A stretch of 64,000 nt of DNA from Phyllostachys edulis. Taxonomy: Eukaryota > Streptophyta > Magnoliopsida > Poales > Poaceae. Numbering within the stretch: position 1 is the stretch's first letter; each line of letters opens with the position of its first letter. A program made the position numbers and the translations under genes. Below, in pieces: positions 12,516-23,786 of this stretch. The stretch covers positions 27,465,600 through 27,529,599 of the forward strand of contig CM070563.1 of assembly GCA_036346405.1 (NCBI GenBank), written 5' to 3'. The notes under the pieces are model-generated. The model had not been told where the DNA came from, ran no database searches, and worked only from the letters and a program-made list of their open reading frames with translations.

Positions 12516-12618
12516 AATAGATCAAGATAAGATTACAGATTTTTAGATAAAGCTCATGGACATCGACAGCTAGCACCTCTGCATCCCTGACTCCGAGTAC
12601 CAGGCCATCGTCTGCCTC
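12516..12618 (+). pseudogene. Captured PCNA gene fragment in CACTA copy 1
   Basis: The plus frame reads Q-D-K-I-T-D-F-stop-I, then KLMDIDS-stop-HLCIPDSEYQAIV. Plant PCNA has the same order ([22 protein letters not shown] followed by SEYQ.IV). Two Glu codons of the PCNA sequence are replaced by TAG. The segment covers the end of the first PCNA domain half and the interdomain connector loop, which binds PIP-box partners in the intact DNA sliding clamp. It is only about 34 codons long, is broken, and sits inside a transposon, so it cannot make a clamp. Identification rests on my memory of the PCNA sequence. Confidence 0.8.
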
Positions 12619-12701
12619 TTCGTCTCGGACTCGTTTTCCTCCTCGGCCACAAATCCGAACCCGAACAGATTTTAGTTTCGCACACTGTATGGTAAAACAA
12701 C

Positions 12702-12768
12702 CATAACTTTTGCATACGAACTCATATTGTGACGTTCTTTGGCTCGTTGGAAAGCTAACAAAAAGCTC
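12702..12768 (+). repeat. CATAACTTTTGCATACG...TTGGAAAGCTAAC block
   Basis: About 65 bp here align with roughly 70 per cent identity, by eye, to 22009-22070 in the leader of gypsy element G2. They also match CACTA copy 2 at about 58140-58212 (minus). The most constant parts are CATAACTTTT and GTTGGAAAGCTAAC. No coding sense is apparent. Confidence 0.6.
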
Positions 12769-13330
12769 AATTCTAAAAGTTCAAGTTCAGGTCAAATTTT
12801 CTTCGCGAGGCCCCGAAAAAGTGAAAACCACAAAAAAAAGGTCATTTAGGGCCTCAAAATGGCTTCCAAAGTTTCAACACCCATTTTTGACGTTCGTTCG
12901 CCGTCCAGTTTGAGTTTTCTTTCATTTCAGATTGTGTAATCAACTATATGCAGATACTCGGGTCCAACTGTTCAGCAATTGATTGGTTTGGCTCAAAATT
13001 TAATTTTTTTTTTGCAATAGAAAAAAAATATCACAGACGGTTCTAAACAGTAACCGTCTGTGAAAAAAAAAACTATCACAGACGATTCTGATAATTAAGA
13101 ACCGCCTTTGATAGTTTTTTTCACAGACGGTTACTGTTTAGAATCTTCTATGATAGTTGTTTTTCATAGACGGTTACTGTTTAGAATCGTCTGTGATAGC
13201 TTTTTCACAGACGGTTCAAAAACCGTCTGTGATGACCTCATATCATCACAGACACATAAAGTTAGACGGTTAAAAAAACCATATGTGATGATGATTTTGA
13301 ACCGTCTATGATGACTTTTTTGTAGTAGTG

Positions 13331-13839
13331 AGACAAGGAGGGTTAGAGCCCTACCTGGATTGTTGGCATGTCGCCTACCTGATGACCTGCTTTTTCTAGT
13401 GTTTGAAGTTTCAAGATATATAGACTTTGTGCAAAGTCTTAGAAATAATTTGTGAAATTGTGTTGTGCTTACTCCCTAGTACATGAAGTACTTCAACCAC
13501 TCAATTTCTTTCACTGCCTTAAAACTTTTAAAACTAGGGTAGTGCTTGAAAATGTTGCAAACTACATTTACAGTTTCCTCAATGGATTTAAAAGAACAAT
13601 TCCAACAAAATAGAGCTGATTAAAACCGATATTAATATATAGGTGCAAACATGCGACACAAACTAAGGCATCAACTCCTTTCTTATGGTATAGAGCTAAT
13701 TAAAACGACGTCTATATCAAACTGACCGGATTATTTGGCTAATGTAGCACCTTTTCACCCCGTATTTGCAGTATTGACCACCTCCAAACTGTATTTGCAA
13801 ACCCCAACCGTCTTCGCTTCTAGAACACTAGCGTCGCTA
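13331..13839. other. Unassigned DNA left of gypsy LTR
   Basis: AT-rich sequence with no ORF of note. It could be the head of the G1 LTR to its right, but it does not align with the first 500 bp of the other LTR copy (17284 onward). I leave it unassigned. Confidence 0.4.
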
Positions 13840-16287
13840 CAATTTGGAGTTCTAGGGTTTCGACCGAGGTTGTCGTTTTGGCGAATTGCGCCACCGTCGT
13901 CGTCGCCTCGAGAACGTCGACTACACCACTGGGTCCACCATCACCAGAGCTCCCTCTAGCGCTCTTCCCTGTCGCCAATACCTCACAGGAGCTCAAGTTC
14001 GACAATACCCACACCTTCCTCTCCACTTGAAGCTCGCCACCAGCCATCACCGTCATCCTTGACCACCCGGGAGTGCACCCATAGGTTCGCAATATCCTCC
14101 TCTACACGCTGGTACCATTCAACGTCGGTGAATCGCCGCCGTTCGCCAGAGCCTTTGGTTCCCGAGTTGTATCACTAGTGAAGCCGATGTGTTCATCCAC
14201 GTGGCTCGTCACATCTGGGCATGTGCGGGCATGTCATCCTACGTGGCGCTGCATCAGCAGCCACATGTGCGTATGCATGGCAGATCGAAACCCCCCTAGA
14301 TCCAAAGCTCAGTGGATCCAATCCACCATGAGCCATCTCAATGACGTGTGGGTCCCACATGTCAGGATATTTTCTATTTTCTTTTTCTTTTCGGCTAGAA
14401 AACTAGGGCTAACGTCATGCTTGAGTCATAATCTGATTTTCCAGTAGAAAAATAAATCAAGAAATTCCAATTTAGGTATTTTCTTTAGATTAGATCTTCC
14501 AAAAGGCATATCATTTTCATCTGAACTCCAATTGAGCCCATTCAAATTTCTAAATTCATCTAAATTCGAGTTCTATTTTACTGAGAATTTTATTTAATTT
14601 TTTGATTTTTTTCTCTCTATTATTTATTTATTTTGTTTATTTGCTTTGTTTGCGAGTATACGTTGATTCTTTGGGGAATTTTGAGGAAGGAGTTCCCCAA
14701 GAATAAGACCAGTACCAAGATCTATTCCAATGCAAGTTGTACCTTTGATCATATTGAACTCAGTTTTCAAAATTACTTTGATTCAATTATTGCATTTACT
14801 TTAAGTATTTACTTGAATGCTTTTGGGTTTAGTTATTAATCCAATTTATTTATATCCACTTTGTTTATTGTTATGTCATGATCTTTTATCACCCTAGATT
14901 GGTTCATTATTAGTTGGTATTATCATATCACCAATGTGGGTTGGTTAGACACGAGTAGATTGCTTAGCTATGCAACGAGTCATCATTTCGTGTGAGTTAC
15001 AAATATGAATTTGACTAAGTGATTATAGAACTTTGTGATAAAATAGTGTGTGTTGTGTGCTATTACTCGTTGATGGCTTGTGTTGTACTTAACCAACAGG
15101 GTGGGAAAAGATCTAGACTAAGGCAAGTGGAAACTCTGTGATATGGTGTAGCTTAGTGCTTGGGATTTGAAAAGAATGATTGCTTACTTAGAAATTGGAA
15201 GTCTGGCATTGGTCAATTAAGGACATAACATTGTGTGCCATTGAACTGAGCCACAACTGTATAACCACATGCCTGGTACGGGACGAGCCTAACTTAGTAA
15301 GTTATGGAGTCTCGACATTGACTACTCAGGTAGTAGGTTAGGCTCTATGCCAGGGTGGAGGTATGTTTCTGCCTCCGTGGTGATTCACATTTATGAGCGG
15401 TTCGCCGTCTTCAGGTCCAACGATGTGTGATGGGCTAATTTGCTGTGTGGGCGTTAGTGTCGTCAGTAAAACACATCAGGAGTGTCAATGTTTGAGATGA
15501 AGTTTCTGAAATATTTTTTTATGATTGGTACTAGCTACACTGATTGTATCATGTGGGTAAAGTGTACAACCTCTGCAGAGTGTTAAATAAATCTATTCAA
15601 ATAGCCGCGTCCGCGGTCATGGACATACTCGGGGATTTCACACGAGGGTTAGATTTTTCATAAAACACTCGAGAAGGGAGTTGTGTGATCTAAGTCATAT
15701 GGCTGTGTGAATAACTTGTTTAGGCTTTGTGTTCTTTGTGAAAATGACTGTTAAATTAATATTGTTTAATTGTTTTAAGTTGTGTTTTAATCTATTATTC
15801 ATATTTAATTGAAAATATTGTATTTCTGCATAAGAACCACAAAAGTCATTTCCTTTAGAATAAACCATCATGTATACATTGCATTCTGTCGTATAACTTG
15901 CAAGTACGGTTGTGTACTCATGCTTGCTATAATCAATCAACAGAAGTAGAGGAGTCGACGCCCGATTTTGAGGAGGAGTTCTATGAAGGTGATGATCACT
16001 AGGTCTTGATCCCAATCGGTTTCCTGTGGTGAATTGATGGGTTTTTGCTGAAGTTTATTTTGTTCCGTTGCTACTTATTTCATTATTGCCAGCCCTACAA
16101 GGCTTAATAAATGTAAACTCAACCATAAGGTCACAACAGTTATTTGTTATTCAAATTACTTATTTATTTTATTATTTCATCTTGTGTGGATCGATATTCA
16201 TCTATGTTGACACTGTGTACACTAGCGTGATCCTGGACTTATGCATTATACACAGAGGGTCTAGAATTACATTTTTGGGTCCCGACA
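13840..16287 (+). repeat. G1 gypsy LTR, copy a (5'-truncated)
   Basis: It aligns in order with the LTR starting at 17284. Matches include AGTTCTAGGGTT (13849 vs 18060), the GTGTGGGTCCCACATGTCA area, and TAGTAGAAAAATAA. Later matches are CTATTCAAATAGCCG(C/T)GTCCGCGG, ATTTCACACGAG, and the terminal GGGTC...GGGTCCCGACA. It ends TTGGGTCCCGACA at 16287, like the CTCCCGACA end of copy b at 30429. The copies are substantially diverged and indel-rich, so the element is old. The first several hundred bp expected from copy b are absent. Confidence 0.75.
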
Positions 16288-17153
16288 CGTGAGAAAGTTC
16301 TTTGTGCTTCACATCACTTGGAAGGTGCAACCGCAGAATGGTGGGAGAATTACACCGTAGCTCATGAGAATTCGCAAACCATAACTTGGGAGGAATTTTC
16401 ATCAGCTTTTCACCAAATTCATGTTCCAGATGGTATTGTGGAAATGAAGAAGAATGAGTTTCGTGAACTACAGTAAGGAAACATGTCATTGAGTGAGTAT
16501 CTCAACAAGTTCACTCAACTTTCTCGTTATGCTCCAGAATATGTTACTATAGATAATGCACGTCAGAAGCGATTCAAGCGTGGACTTAATCCCAGCTTGA
16601 AAGTGCAAGTTGTTAGAAATTATTATGTGGATTTTCAGCATATAGTGGATAAAGTCGTACTCATAGAAGATTCCCATCATGAGTTACACGAATCTCGCAA
16701 AAGGAAGATGATACAATTTGGAGTTCATCAGAATTAGCTACAGAGAGCCAGGGCCAATGCTCAGCAGCCTTTTCGTCCTAATAATTCATCTGTCGGATTC
16801 ATAACCCCCACATTAGTATTTCATGCAGGAAACTCAGGAATTCTCAATGTCAATAACAACAACAATCCTAAGCATCAAAGAGCCAACAATCTAGCTGCAG
16901 GAATTACTTGTTTCAACTGCCATGAGACAGGTCATTATGCTAACAAGTGTCTGCAGAAGCAAGGGCCGACACCAATTCCTTTCAATTTGGGAGCTACACC
17001 AGCCAGGACTTCTTTGCCAGGAGTAGGTAGAGGAATGTCTCACACTCCAAATCAAGCCACCAGGACCCCATCAACTTTAGCAAGAGGAAGACTGAATCAC
17101 ATCATAGATGTTCAACAAGTTCAGAACGTCGCTTCTGGTAAGTTTTTAAGTTA
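16288..17153 (+). pseudogene. G1 gypsy gag remnant with zinc knuckle
   Basis: The frame opens without a start as E-K-V-L-C-A-S-H-H-L-E-G and has the E-W-W-E-N signature of plant gypsy gag. It continues TWEEFSSAFHQIHVP, then SLSEYLNKFTQLSRYAPEYV. The zinc knuckle is at 16904-16950 (C-F-N-C-H-E-T-G-H-Y-A-N-K-C). In-frame stops occur at about 16474 (TAA) and 16735 (TAG). The PBS, the gag N-terminus and the whole of pol are missing: the LTR joins straight to mid-gag, and the knuckle is followed within about 300 bp by the polypurine tract. This is a large double internal deletion of a gypsy element. Confidence 0.85.
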
Positions 17154-17267
17154 GATCTGCGTTTGTTGCAGCTTTGTTTCCCTTGTAAGAGAAATCTTTT
17201 GGAGGAGTGAGCAAGGTTGGTTTGAACCTATTCTTTAGTCAGCCCGAATCTTGGGGACGAGATTCCT

Positions 17268-17283
17268 TTTAAGGGGGTAGATT
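17268..17283 (+). other. Polypurine tract before G1 LTR copy b
   Basis: AAGGGGGTAGATT directly precedes the TGTAACATCCC start of the LTR. The upstream phrase CTTGGGGACGAGATTCC is also typical of the tail of plant gypsy internal regions. It would prime plus-strand DNA synthesis. Confidence 0.7.
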
Positions 17284-20200
17284 TGTAACATCCCAATTTT
17301 CAAAAGTTTTAAAATATTTTTGAGTAGCTTAACTCTGTAGAAAAATTCACCAAAGTTCTATTGGAATTAAAATAAAGCTTAATATGGACTTCCAAAAGCA
17401 AAACAATTTAATATGATTAATTTTAACATCAACTATTGTCAAAATTATTTTATTTGGGTTCTATATGCTTGGATATATTTTATAGATTTTTCTAGAATTT
17501 CTTCGAGTCCATTTGCTATTTTCTAATTGCTATTTGAATTTTCTGTATTTTCTAAAAAGGAAAATTTAATTAAAATCTCAGAAAATGAATCGGGCCGAAT
17601 CTTTCCGGCCCAGATCCCATTTTCCCACTCATGGCCCAGCCACGCGGCCTTCTCCCCGCTCACCGCCCGCCCACGCTCGCATCCCTACTCCCTCTGCCAG
17701 GAGGGCCCACTGCTATCGTCTCCTACCTCGCACCTTCCCCTTTCTCGCGGGAGCTTCGCTCCAATGCCATGGCTGCCACGCCGAGTTTCGTACAACAACA
17801 GAGTTTCTAACTGGAAAATCCTGTACAAATCGTGTCACCTTATCTCTTTCTCTGTCCCGCACCCAAATCCAACAAAATCACGCCCTGTATCTCCTTCTAT
17901 CTCTGTAACCAACTCGTAGCCACTTCAGACTCTTTTTGGGATCTACCAAATCTAGCACACCCCCGTAGTATAAATGAGCACCGCAGGTTCGCCTTTGTCT
18001 CCTCGTCCCAAACCCTCATTCAATCTAGCCCCAAACCAATCAGAATCAGTGGAATTTCAAGTTCTAGGGTTCAATGCCCAAAGCCTTCCCTATTGAATTT
18101 CGCCACCGTCATTGTCGCTCCGCCATCACCAGTTAGTTCCTTGGCATTATCATCGCATGAGCTTCTCGGTGCGCACCTTCTTGTCGTCCGAGGACTCCCG
18201 TAACGCCGTTGTCATTTTAGGTTACGCCTCCTCGCCGTCGGCCATGGCGCCGTCGTCGGGAGGAACTGACCACGCCATCAGGATCACCATGTTGCACTGA
18301 GTCCAGTGCGCACCTCCACCACTGCCAGTGAGCCGTTGTTCGCCGAAAGTCACTGGACCCAAGCGGCACCGTTGAGGACTGACGTGGCAATCCATGTCCT
18401 AGCCACTTCAGCAGCCACGATGGTACATGCGCTTACGTGTCATCCCAGTCAGCGCCGCGTCGTCTAGCCAGCGTTGTTGTCCATGTCACCGCCACCGCAT
18501 ACGCCATCTCACCCTCGGTGCTCACATGTGGCTTACGTGTCAGCCACGTGTCTGCCGCGTCAGCGCACGCGTGCCACCCTAGCCCAAACCATAGATCCAA
18601 TCTCAGTAAACTTGGTCCACCATGCACCATGTCTATAACACGTAGGGTCCACATGTCATTCTTTTTTCTTGGTTTTGTTTTAATTCTAAAAATCAGTGAT
18701 GACGTCATGCTGATGTCATAATCCAGATTTTTTAGTAGAAAAATAATTTGGAATATTCCAGAAATTCCTTTTTCAGCAATGCTTTGGGAAGTTTTGAATA
18801 AGGAGGAGTACACCAAGATCAAGATAAATCCCAAGATTTGTTCCAAGGCAAGTTGTGGTCCTTGATCATATTGAACCTATGATTTCAAAAGTATATTATT
18901 TTATAGAGTTGCATGCTATCTTTATACAAATTATTTTCGGTTTAGCTATCATCTGTTGTCATTATGCCTTCATTGATTATTTGAATGCCATGAATCCTTT
19001 GTGCCCCTAGCATGGATAATTTTTGTTGGACATATTTCTACTACCAACACGGGTATCGTACAGATGCTTAGTCAAACTTAGTATGATGGGTTCATTATCA
19101 CATATGTCATAATGATTAATCTTGACTTAATGAAATATGGAATCGTGGTGGTTAGCCACTGTTGATAAAATTTGTACCATGACAAGGGATGTCAGTGGTC
19201 TTGGTTAAAGAAAATGATTTTCACTCGGGCAAGTGGTTGTGCAGTGAGGGTGCAGATTTAACACGTTGTGGGTTTATGGTAGACTCGCTTAAGTAACTTG
19301 TCAAGGACTTAATCTTGTACGCCATTGAACTGGGCCTTAACCGTACAACCACATGGCCTATACGGGACGAACCTGGCTAACTAATTAACAATGTCTTAAT
19401 TTCGGTTCTGTCTTGGAAGCATGAGTTGCGGGATAAATGTATACTCACGATGGCGCAAGAGGGGGGCCCTGTCTAGTCGGAAAAACATTCAGGGTTGAAA
19501 CCTTAGCGGGCAGAATTGGGTTAATAAGGAGCTTTGTAAAGGCCTTGTGATGATCATTTAAGTCACACACCTAAGAAAGTGTGGTCAGACTCTTTAAGTT
19601 AATTAATCTCTTTTGGGAAAAACTGTACAACCCTCTGCAGGGTGTTAAAAACTATTCAAATAGCCGTGTCCGCGGTTATGGACGTGCTCAGGGATTTCAC
19701 ACGAGAGATAGAGTTTCTTTAAAAAAAAGGGACCGGGTGTGAATGGGAAGTTCACTTGATGAATATAATGTTCGTTTGGTAAATGGGAAATTCAATTGGT
19801 GATTTGTCTTGGGAAGTGAATGGGGAGTTCACTAGCTGTTTCAAAACAATTGTTTACTTACTTATTATTCTTTTCAATTACGCATTTCAAATTATTTATT
19901 GTATTTATCGTCAATGTTGCTTTATGCGAAAGAACCATACAGCTAACCTTCGTTTAAGCCTTTCATGAATACTATTTGCATACATTTCCCCATGACTTGC
20001 TGAGTGCTTTATGTACTCACGACTTTGTGCTATAGTTGCTCAGTTGAAGAATATCAAGCTGCTCAGGAGTTCTTCGCTCGGGAGTATTATGAAGGCTTTG
20101 CAGATTAGGATGCGTTCTCCACTTGACTGCATGTGGGCATGCTAATTGGCCATTTTAAGCTTATCGTTCCGCTGCAAAAGTTGACTTATTTCTTTGGCCC

Positions 20201-20359
20201 TACATAGCAAGTTAAGTAAACATTGACCATAAGGTCCAGTTATTATTATTATTTGTTATTTTGAGATCTTTTTAGTTAAATCGAATTAATGGATGGTATT
20301 TCATCACTGTTTCCTATGTGAGCTAGCTACTGATCTGGAACTAGCTCAGAATACATAGA
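17284..20359 (+). repeat. G1 gypsy LTR, copy b, left part
   Basis: It starts TGTAACATCCC and runs to the G2 insertion at 20360. The last 37 bp are found beyond G2 at 30393-30429, which gives an LTR of about 3.1 kb. The sequence is flanked by a polypurine tract on the left (17268) and a primer binding site on the right (30434), so it has internal sequence on both sides. The ORFs between 17527 and 18300 lie in the GC-rich LTR core and have no domains. Confidence 0.8.
20355..20359. repeat. Target site duplication ATAGA, left side of G2
   Basis: ATAGA is duplicated at 30393-30397. Removing G2 and one copy gives a continuous G1 LTR end (CATAGAGGGTTCCTG...CTCCCGACA) that matches the end of LTR copy a. 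Confidence 0.9.
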
Positions 20360-21316
20360 TGATGAGGACATGACCCCTATGGATACAACCATATTTGTTG
20401 TGCTTACTGTTCCAATTACAAGAGCTCATACGCTTCACTAAATTATCAGGTGAGCTCGGTTTTAGGAGTGCCTTTATATTATATGAACTATATGATATTG
20501 CCTAATAAATATGTTCTTATTTTCAGGAATAAAAGACAGAGAGTGGTTGATTTGCAAGATTTCCAGATGGACCTATTTTGGAATCCAATTCGGCCTACGG
20601 AGACATCGCCGACTTCAAATATGCATAAATTTCACATACAGAGTCTATTTGAGGTCCACGAGTATTTGATGGAAAGCTTATCTTGTCCTCTTCCCAACGG
20701 ATCTGGCCTCACCTCCAAATTTCTTTTGTGCACACCGCAATCATCAAAAGAAGGTGTTGTGTCACCTGTTTGGGCCAAATTGGGCTTTGTAATGATTGGG
20801 CCCAAGGGAAGGCGCCACCCTAGGCGGCCCATACTGTTCACACGGCACTATTTATATGTGAACAGTGTTATGAATAGTACCAACCCCTATTTTCTTAGCT
20901 ATGTGTAGCTTCCCCTCCCCTATTTAAGGAGGCCGCACCTCTCTAGTTTTCTTAGATTTTGTTTAGTTAAAAGTTAGCTTCATTGCAACTTCGTGTACTG
21001 TCTTGTATCGACTAGACCAATCATAATACCGCTTCAAAATCCCAACTTAAATCAAATATTTCAATCCTATTTAAAATTTCAGATTGCTATTTATCTCGTT
21101 CTTGTGTGATTCTTCGGTGTATGCTGGAATTGATCTTCGTGATCAGGTCATCCGGGTATTCATGCATGGTTGATAACGACTTGTTGAGCAGTTCAGCGAT
21201 TGTGTGGTTTCAGGCCTTGTCAGTTTGTAGCCAGGATCGTGAGAGTTGAGCGACTACTACCGAATTTATCTTCTCATCGAAAGATCGGGCCAAATCAGGA
21301 CCTCCGTGGTTCATCA
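20360..21316 (+). repeat. G2 5' LTR (957 bp)
   Basis: TGATGAGGACATGACCCC start and GTGGTTCATCA end. It shares nearly its full length with the 3' LTR, with scattered substitutions (roughly 4-6 per cent by eye). A TATA-like TATTTAAG is at 20921-20928, preceded by repeated GAACAGTG/ACTGTTCA phrases. An open frame (20450-20908) through the LTR parallels one in the 3' LTR. Confidence 0.9.
20921..20928 (+). promoter_or_regulatory. TATA box in G2 5' LTR
   Basis: TATTTAAGG in the context CCCTATTTAAGGAGGC is conserved in the 3' LTR at 25298-25305. It lies about 390 bp before the LTR end, as expected for the U3/R junction. Confidence 0.55.
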
Positions 21317-21318
21317 AG

Positions 21319-21330
21319 TGGTATCAGAGC
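21319..21330 (+). other. G2 primer binding site (tRNA-iMet)
   Basis: TGGTATCAGAGC begins two bases after the LTR end. It is the exact complement of the 3' end of plant initiator tRNA-Met, which primes minus-strand synthesis. Confidence 0.9.
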
Positions 21331-22839
21331 TACAATTCATCGGTGAGAATTTCTAGTTTTCTAGTAGTAGATTCGTTTTTCATACCTAGAGTCCAGAAAA
21401 TTGCCTAAAATTTTTGCATCTACATCCATACCGAGCCCGTCGAGCCATTGCAATTTTTCTTTTCAGTTTATGTTCGTTGAATCATTGGTTGCATCGTCAT
21501 GTCATTTGCTAATTTCTAGTTTAGTTAGCGTCTAGTTCGTCATTGTCTAGATTGCTTCTCGTGTTTTTCCTTCGCGTCGCTTGATCGTTCTTTTAGAGTT
21601 CTTAGTTTTTGCTTCTAAAACAGAAAAATCGTGGGTTAGAACTCCTCTAATCCGCACCAAAAAAACCGAGAGGATTGCTGTGATCTTTTGGGAGAGTTGA
21701 TGTTATTTGCGACTTGTGGCAAACCCTAGGGCTGGCCAGATAGTAGAAGGAGAAAGAGGCAACCGCAAGAATAAAAGTCGCGGTAGAAAAAAAAGAACAA
21801 AAGGAAAGAAAAGAAAAGTGCATCAAACTTTTACCAAAACCAGTGAAAATTGGTGTAGCACTTCTACATATAGCCAGAAGCTTCCATAAAAAAGTTTCAG
21901 CAAGTTTGGCAAAAAGGAATAAAAAGATATAGCAGTTTCAAGATTGAACCTGAGTTGGTTTCGAGTTTAAGTAGGATTCCGTTTCCGAGACACCTTCAGT
22001 AAAACAGACATAACTTTTTCATACGGCGTCCGTTTTGGACATTCTTGTGCTTGTTGGAAAGCTAACGACGAGGCACATCTTTTCCACCTAAGCCACTAGT
22101 CTCCCTCCCAGGGCCCCAAAATCGGCCATCTTCTGCCCTGAATTCGCGTCGCAAGTTTTTGGTTTCTGTTTTTGCCAATTCTTTCGGTGTTCTCTTTTGG
22201 AATTTGGGGTTCGCCTCAACTGCAAAGTTGTAGATCTTGCCGAAACCTTTCAAACAAGAATATATAAGCCATATAAAACTTTTCTTTTTCATCTCACGAG
22301 GCTAGCTGTTGTTTCTGCTCAAACTAGAGGGTTGTTTACGTTGCACGTTATTCCGTTTTTGTGCTCTACATCATGTGAACAATCTTGTGCCCCTACAAAT
22401 AAGTTTGAGTAGTTGGCTAGCGTCTCTCCTAGCACTTGTTGTGAGGTTTTCCTTTACTTACATCAAGTCACATTGATCTTTGCGTTTGCGTACATACACT
22501 TCTCTTAGTAGGGCTTTGATTAGGCTAGGATCAGCAACATTGACTAGTACTTTGAACAATTTTTCAACTTGCATTAACTGATTGATTATTGCTGATCCTT
22601 GCTACCATATTGAAGCCTTCTGAGCTCCACTTCCTACTAACTCAGCAGGTTCCGTTCCTTGCAATCGTTGGGCTAATCGCAAGTGGGAGTATCACGAACC
22701 AGTCACCGATTGTACCACTTCCTTGCTGCATTGGTAAGAACTTGGTAAGGAATTGTGAACGAGCGACTGTTGAAATGCCAGAACCTAGTAGTTGATAGGG
22801 ACATATATACTGTGATTTGTTCTTTGTTTTCTACTAAAT
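21331..22839 (+). other. G2 leader, non-coding
   Basis: This 1.5 kb stretch between primer site and gag has no conserved ORF. It contains a run of purines (21740-21830) and the CATAACTTTTTCATACG...TTGGAAAGCTAAC block at 22009-22070, which is shared with the CACTA elements of this window. Confidence 0.6.
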
Positions 22840-23769
22840 ATGGCAAGTTCACGGGATGATTACGAGATAGATCCACGTCTTCTTTGAGCCATTGAACGGG
22901 AGCGCAAGAAAGTCCGCGGGAAAGATGCAAGCTTGAGCCAAGTTTCTCCACCATAGAAGGTATATGATCGTGATAGTACGTCCAGTAAAACTAATATCAC
23001 TTTGCCATCCTTTGCTGGTAAATTTGATCCTGATGCTTATGTTGACTGGGAGATAGCTTTAGACAAAGAATTTGAATATTATGAATGGTCTGATAGGCAA
23101 AAGATTAGATCTGCCACTAGTGTTTTTGTTGAGGATGCAATACTTTGGTTGAAGTATTTACGTAGACATGGAAGAGTGCCTCAAACTTCGCATGCATTAA
23201 AGAAACTTTTGAGAGATGAATTTGTTCCTAAATATTATGCTGATTATTTGTTAGCTAGATTACAACATTTCAAACAAGGTTGTAGAACTGTAAGGGAATA
23301 CTATCATGAATTGAAAACTTATTTGTTGCGTTGTGGCTTAGAGGAACATGTTGAAGCTACAGAGAATAGATTCTTAAGTGGGCTTAATCAACCAATTCAG
23401 GACCTTCTTGTTCATAAAGAATATGGTTCTCTCCCTTATTTGTTTATACTAACCTGTAAGGTTGAAAGTCAGATTAAGAAGAAATTGAGAATGCTTGATG
23501 ATAGGAAACGTGAGAACAAACCTATGTTTGTATCTTTTTCTGTGACTAACAACTTGCAGAAAGTTGAGAACCATACCGAAGAGGAGAATGAGCTGATTGA
23601 GTCACCGACTCCATTGGTTGAGAAGGAAGATGAGGAGATGGATGCACCTACATCATCTAAGGAGAGCCAAAAAGGTAAAGATCATGGTGCTATCATCACT
23701 CAAGGCGAGTATGCTTGTGAAGAACTACAATTATCCACTGTTTATGCTATTTTAGAGAAAAAAAATTAG
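22840..23769 (+). pseudogene. G2 gag
   Basis: The best start is ATG at 22840 (MASSRDDYEIDP). It is in frame with the 255-residue open stretch from 23002, but two stops intervene: TGA at 22885 and TAG at 22954. The conserved part begins LPSFAGKFDPDAYVDWE and continues with LKKLLRDEFVPKYYADYL, then a QGCRTVREYYHELKTYLL segment. This is the retrotransposon gag fold of CRM-like chromoviruses. The C-terminus is acidic and ends QGEYACEELQLSTVYAILE. I see no zinc knuckle. The second ORF follows 17 nt after the stop in another frame. Gag would form the particle. Both upstream stops could come from C-to-T changes of CGA and CAG. Confidence 0.8.
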
Positions 23770-23786
23770 TGAAAAACAATTCTAAT

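Larger units (their letters stand above)
11690..13330. mobile_element. CACTA (En/Spm-type) non-autonomous element, copy 1
   Basis: The right end is CTTTTTTGTAGTAGTG, the inverted form of a CACTACTACAAAAA terminus. Both ends are packed with subterminal repeats of ATCACAGACGGTT and its reverse complement (11695-11975 and 13028-13310), with some mispaired versions. The left TIR itself is lost or degenerate, although the subterminal block aligns with the far end of copy 2 (57766-59096, opposite orientation). There is no transposase. The inside is a GC-rich leader-like block, a piece of a PCNA gene, and an AT-rich stretch. Confidence 0.8.
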
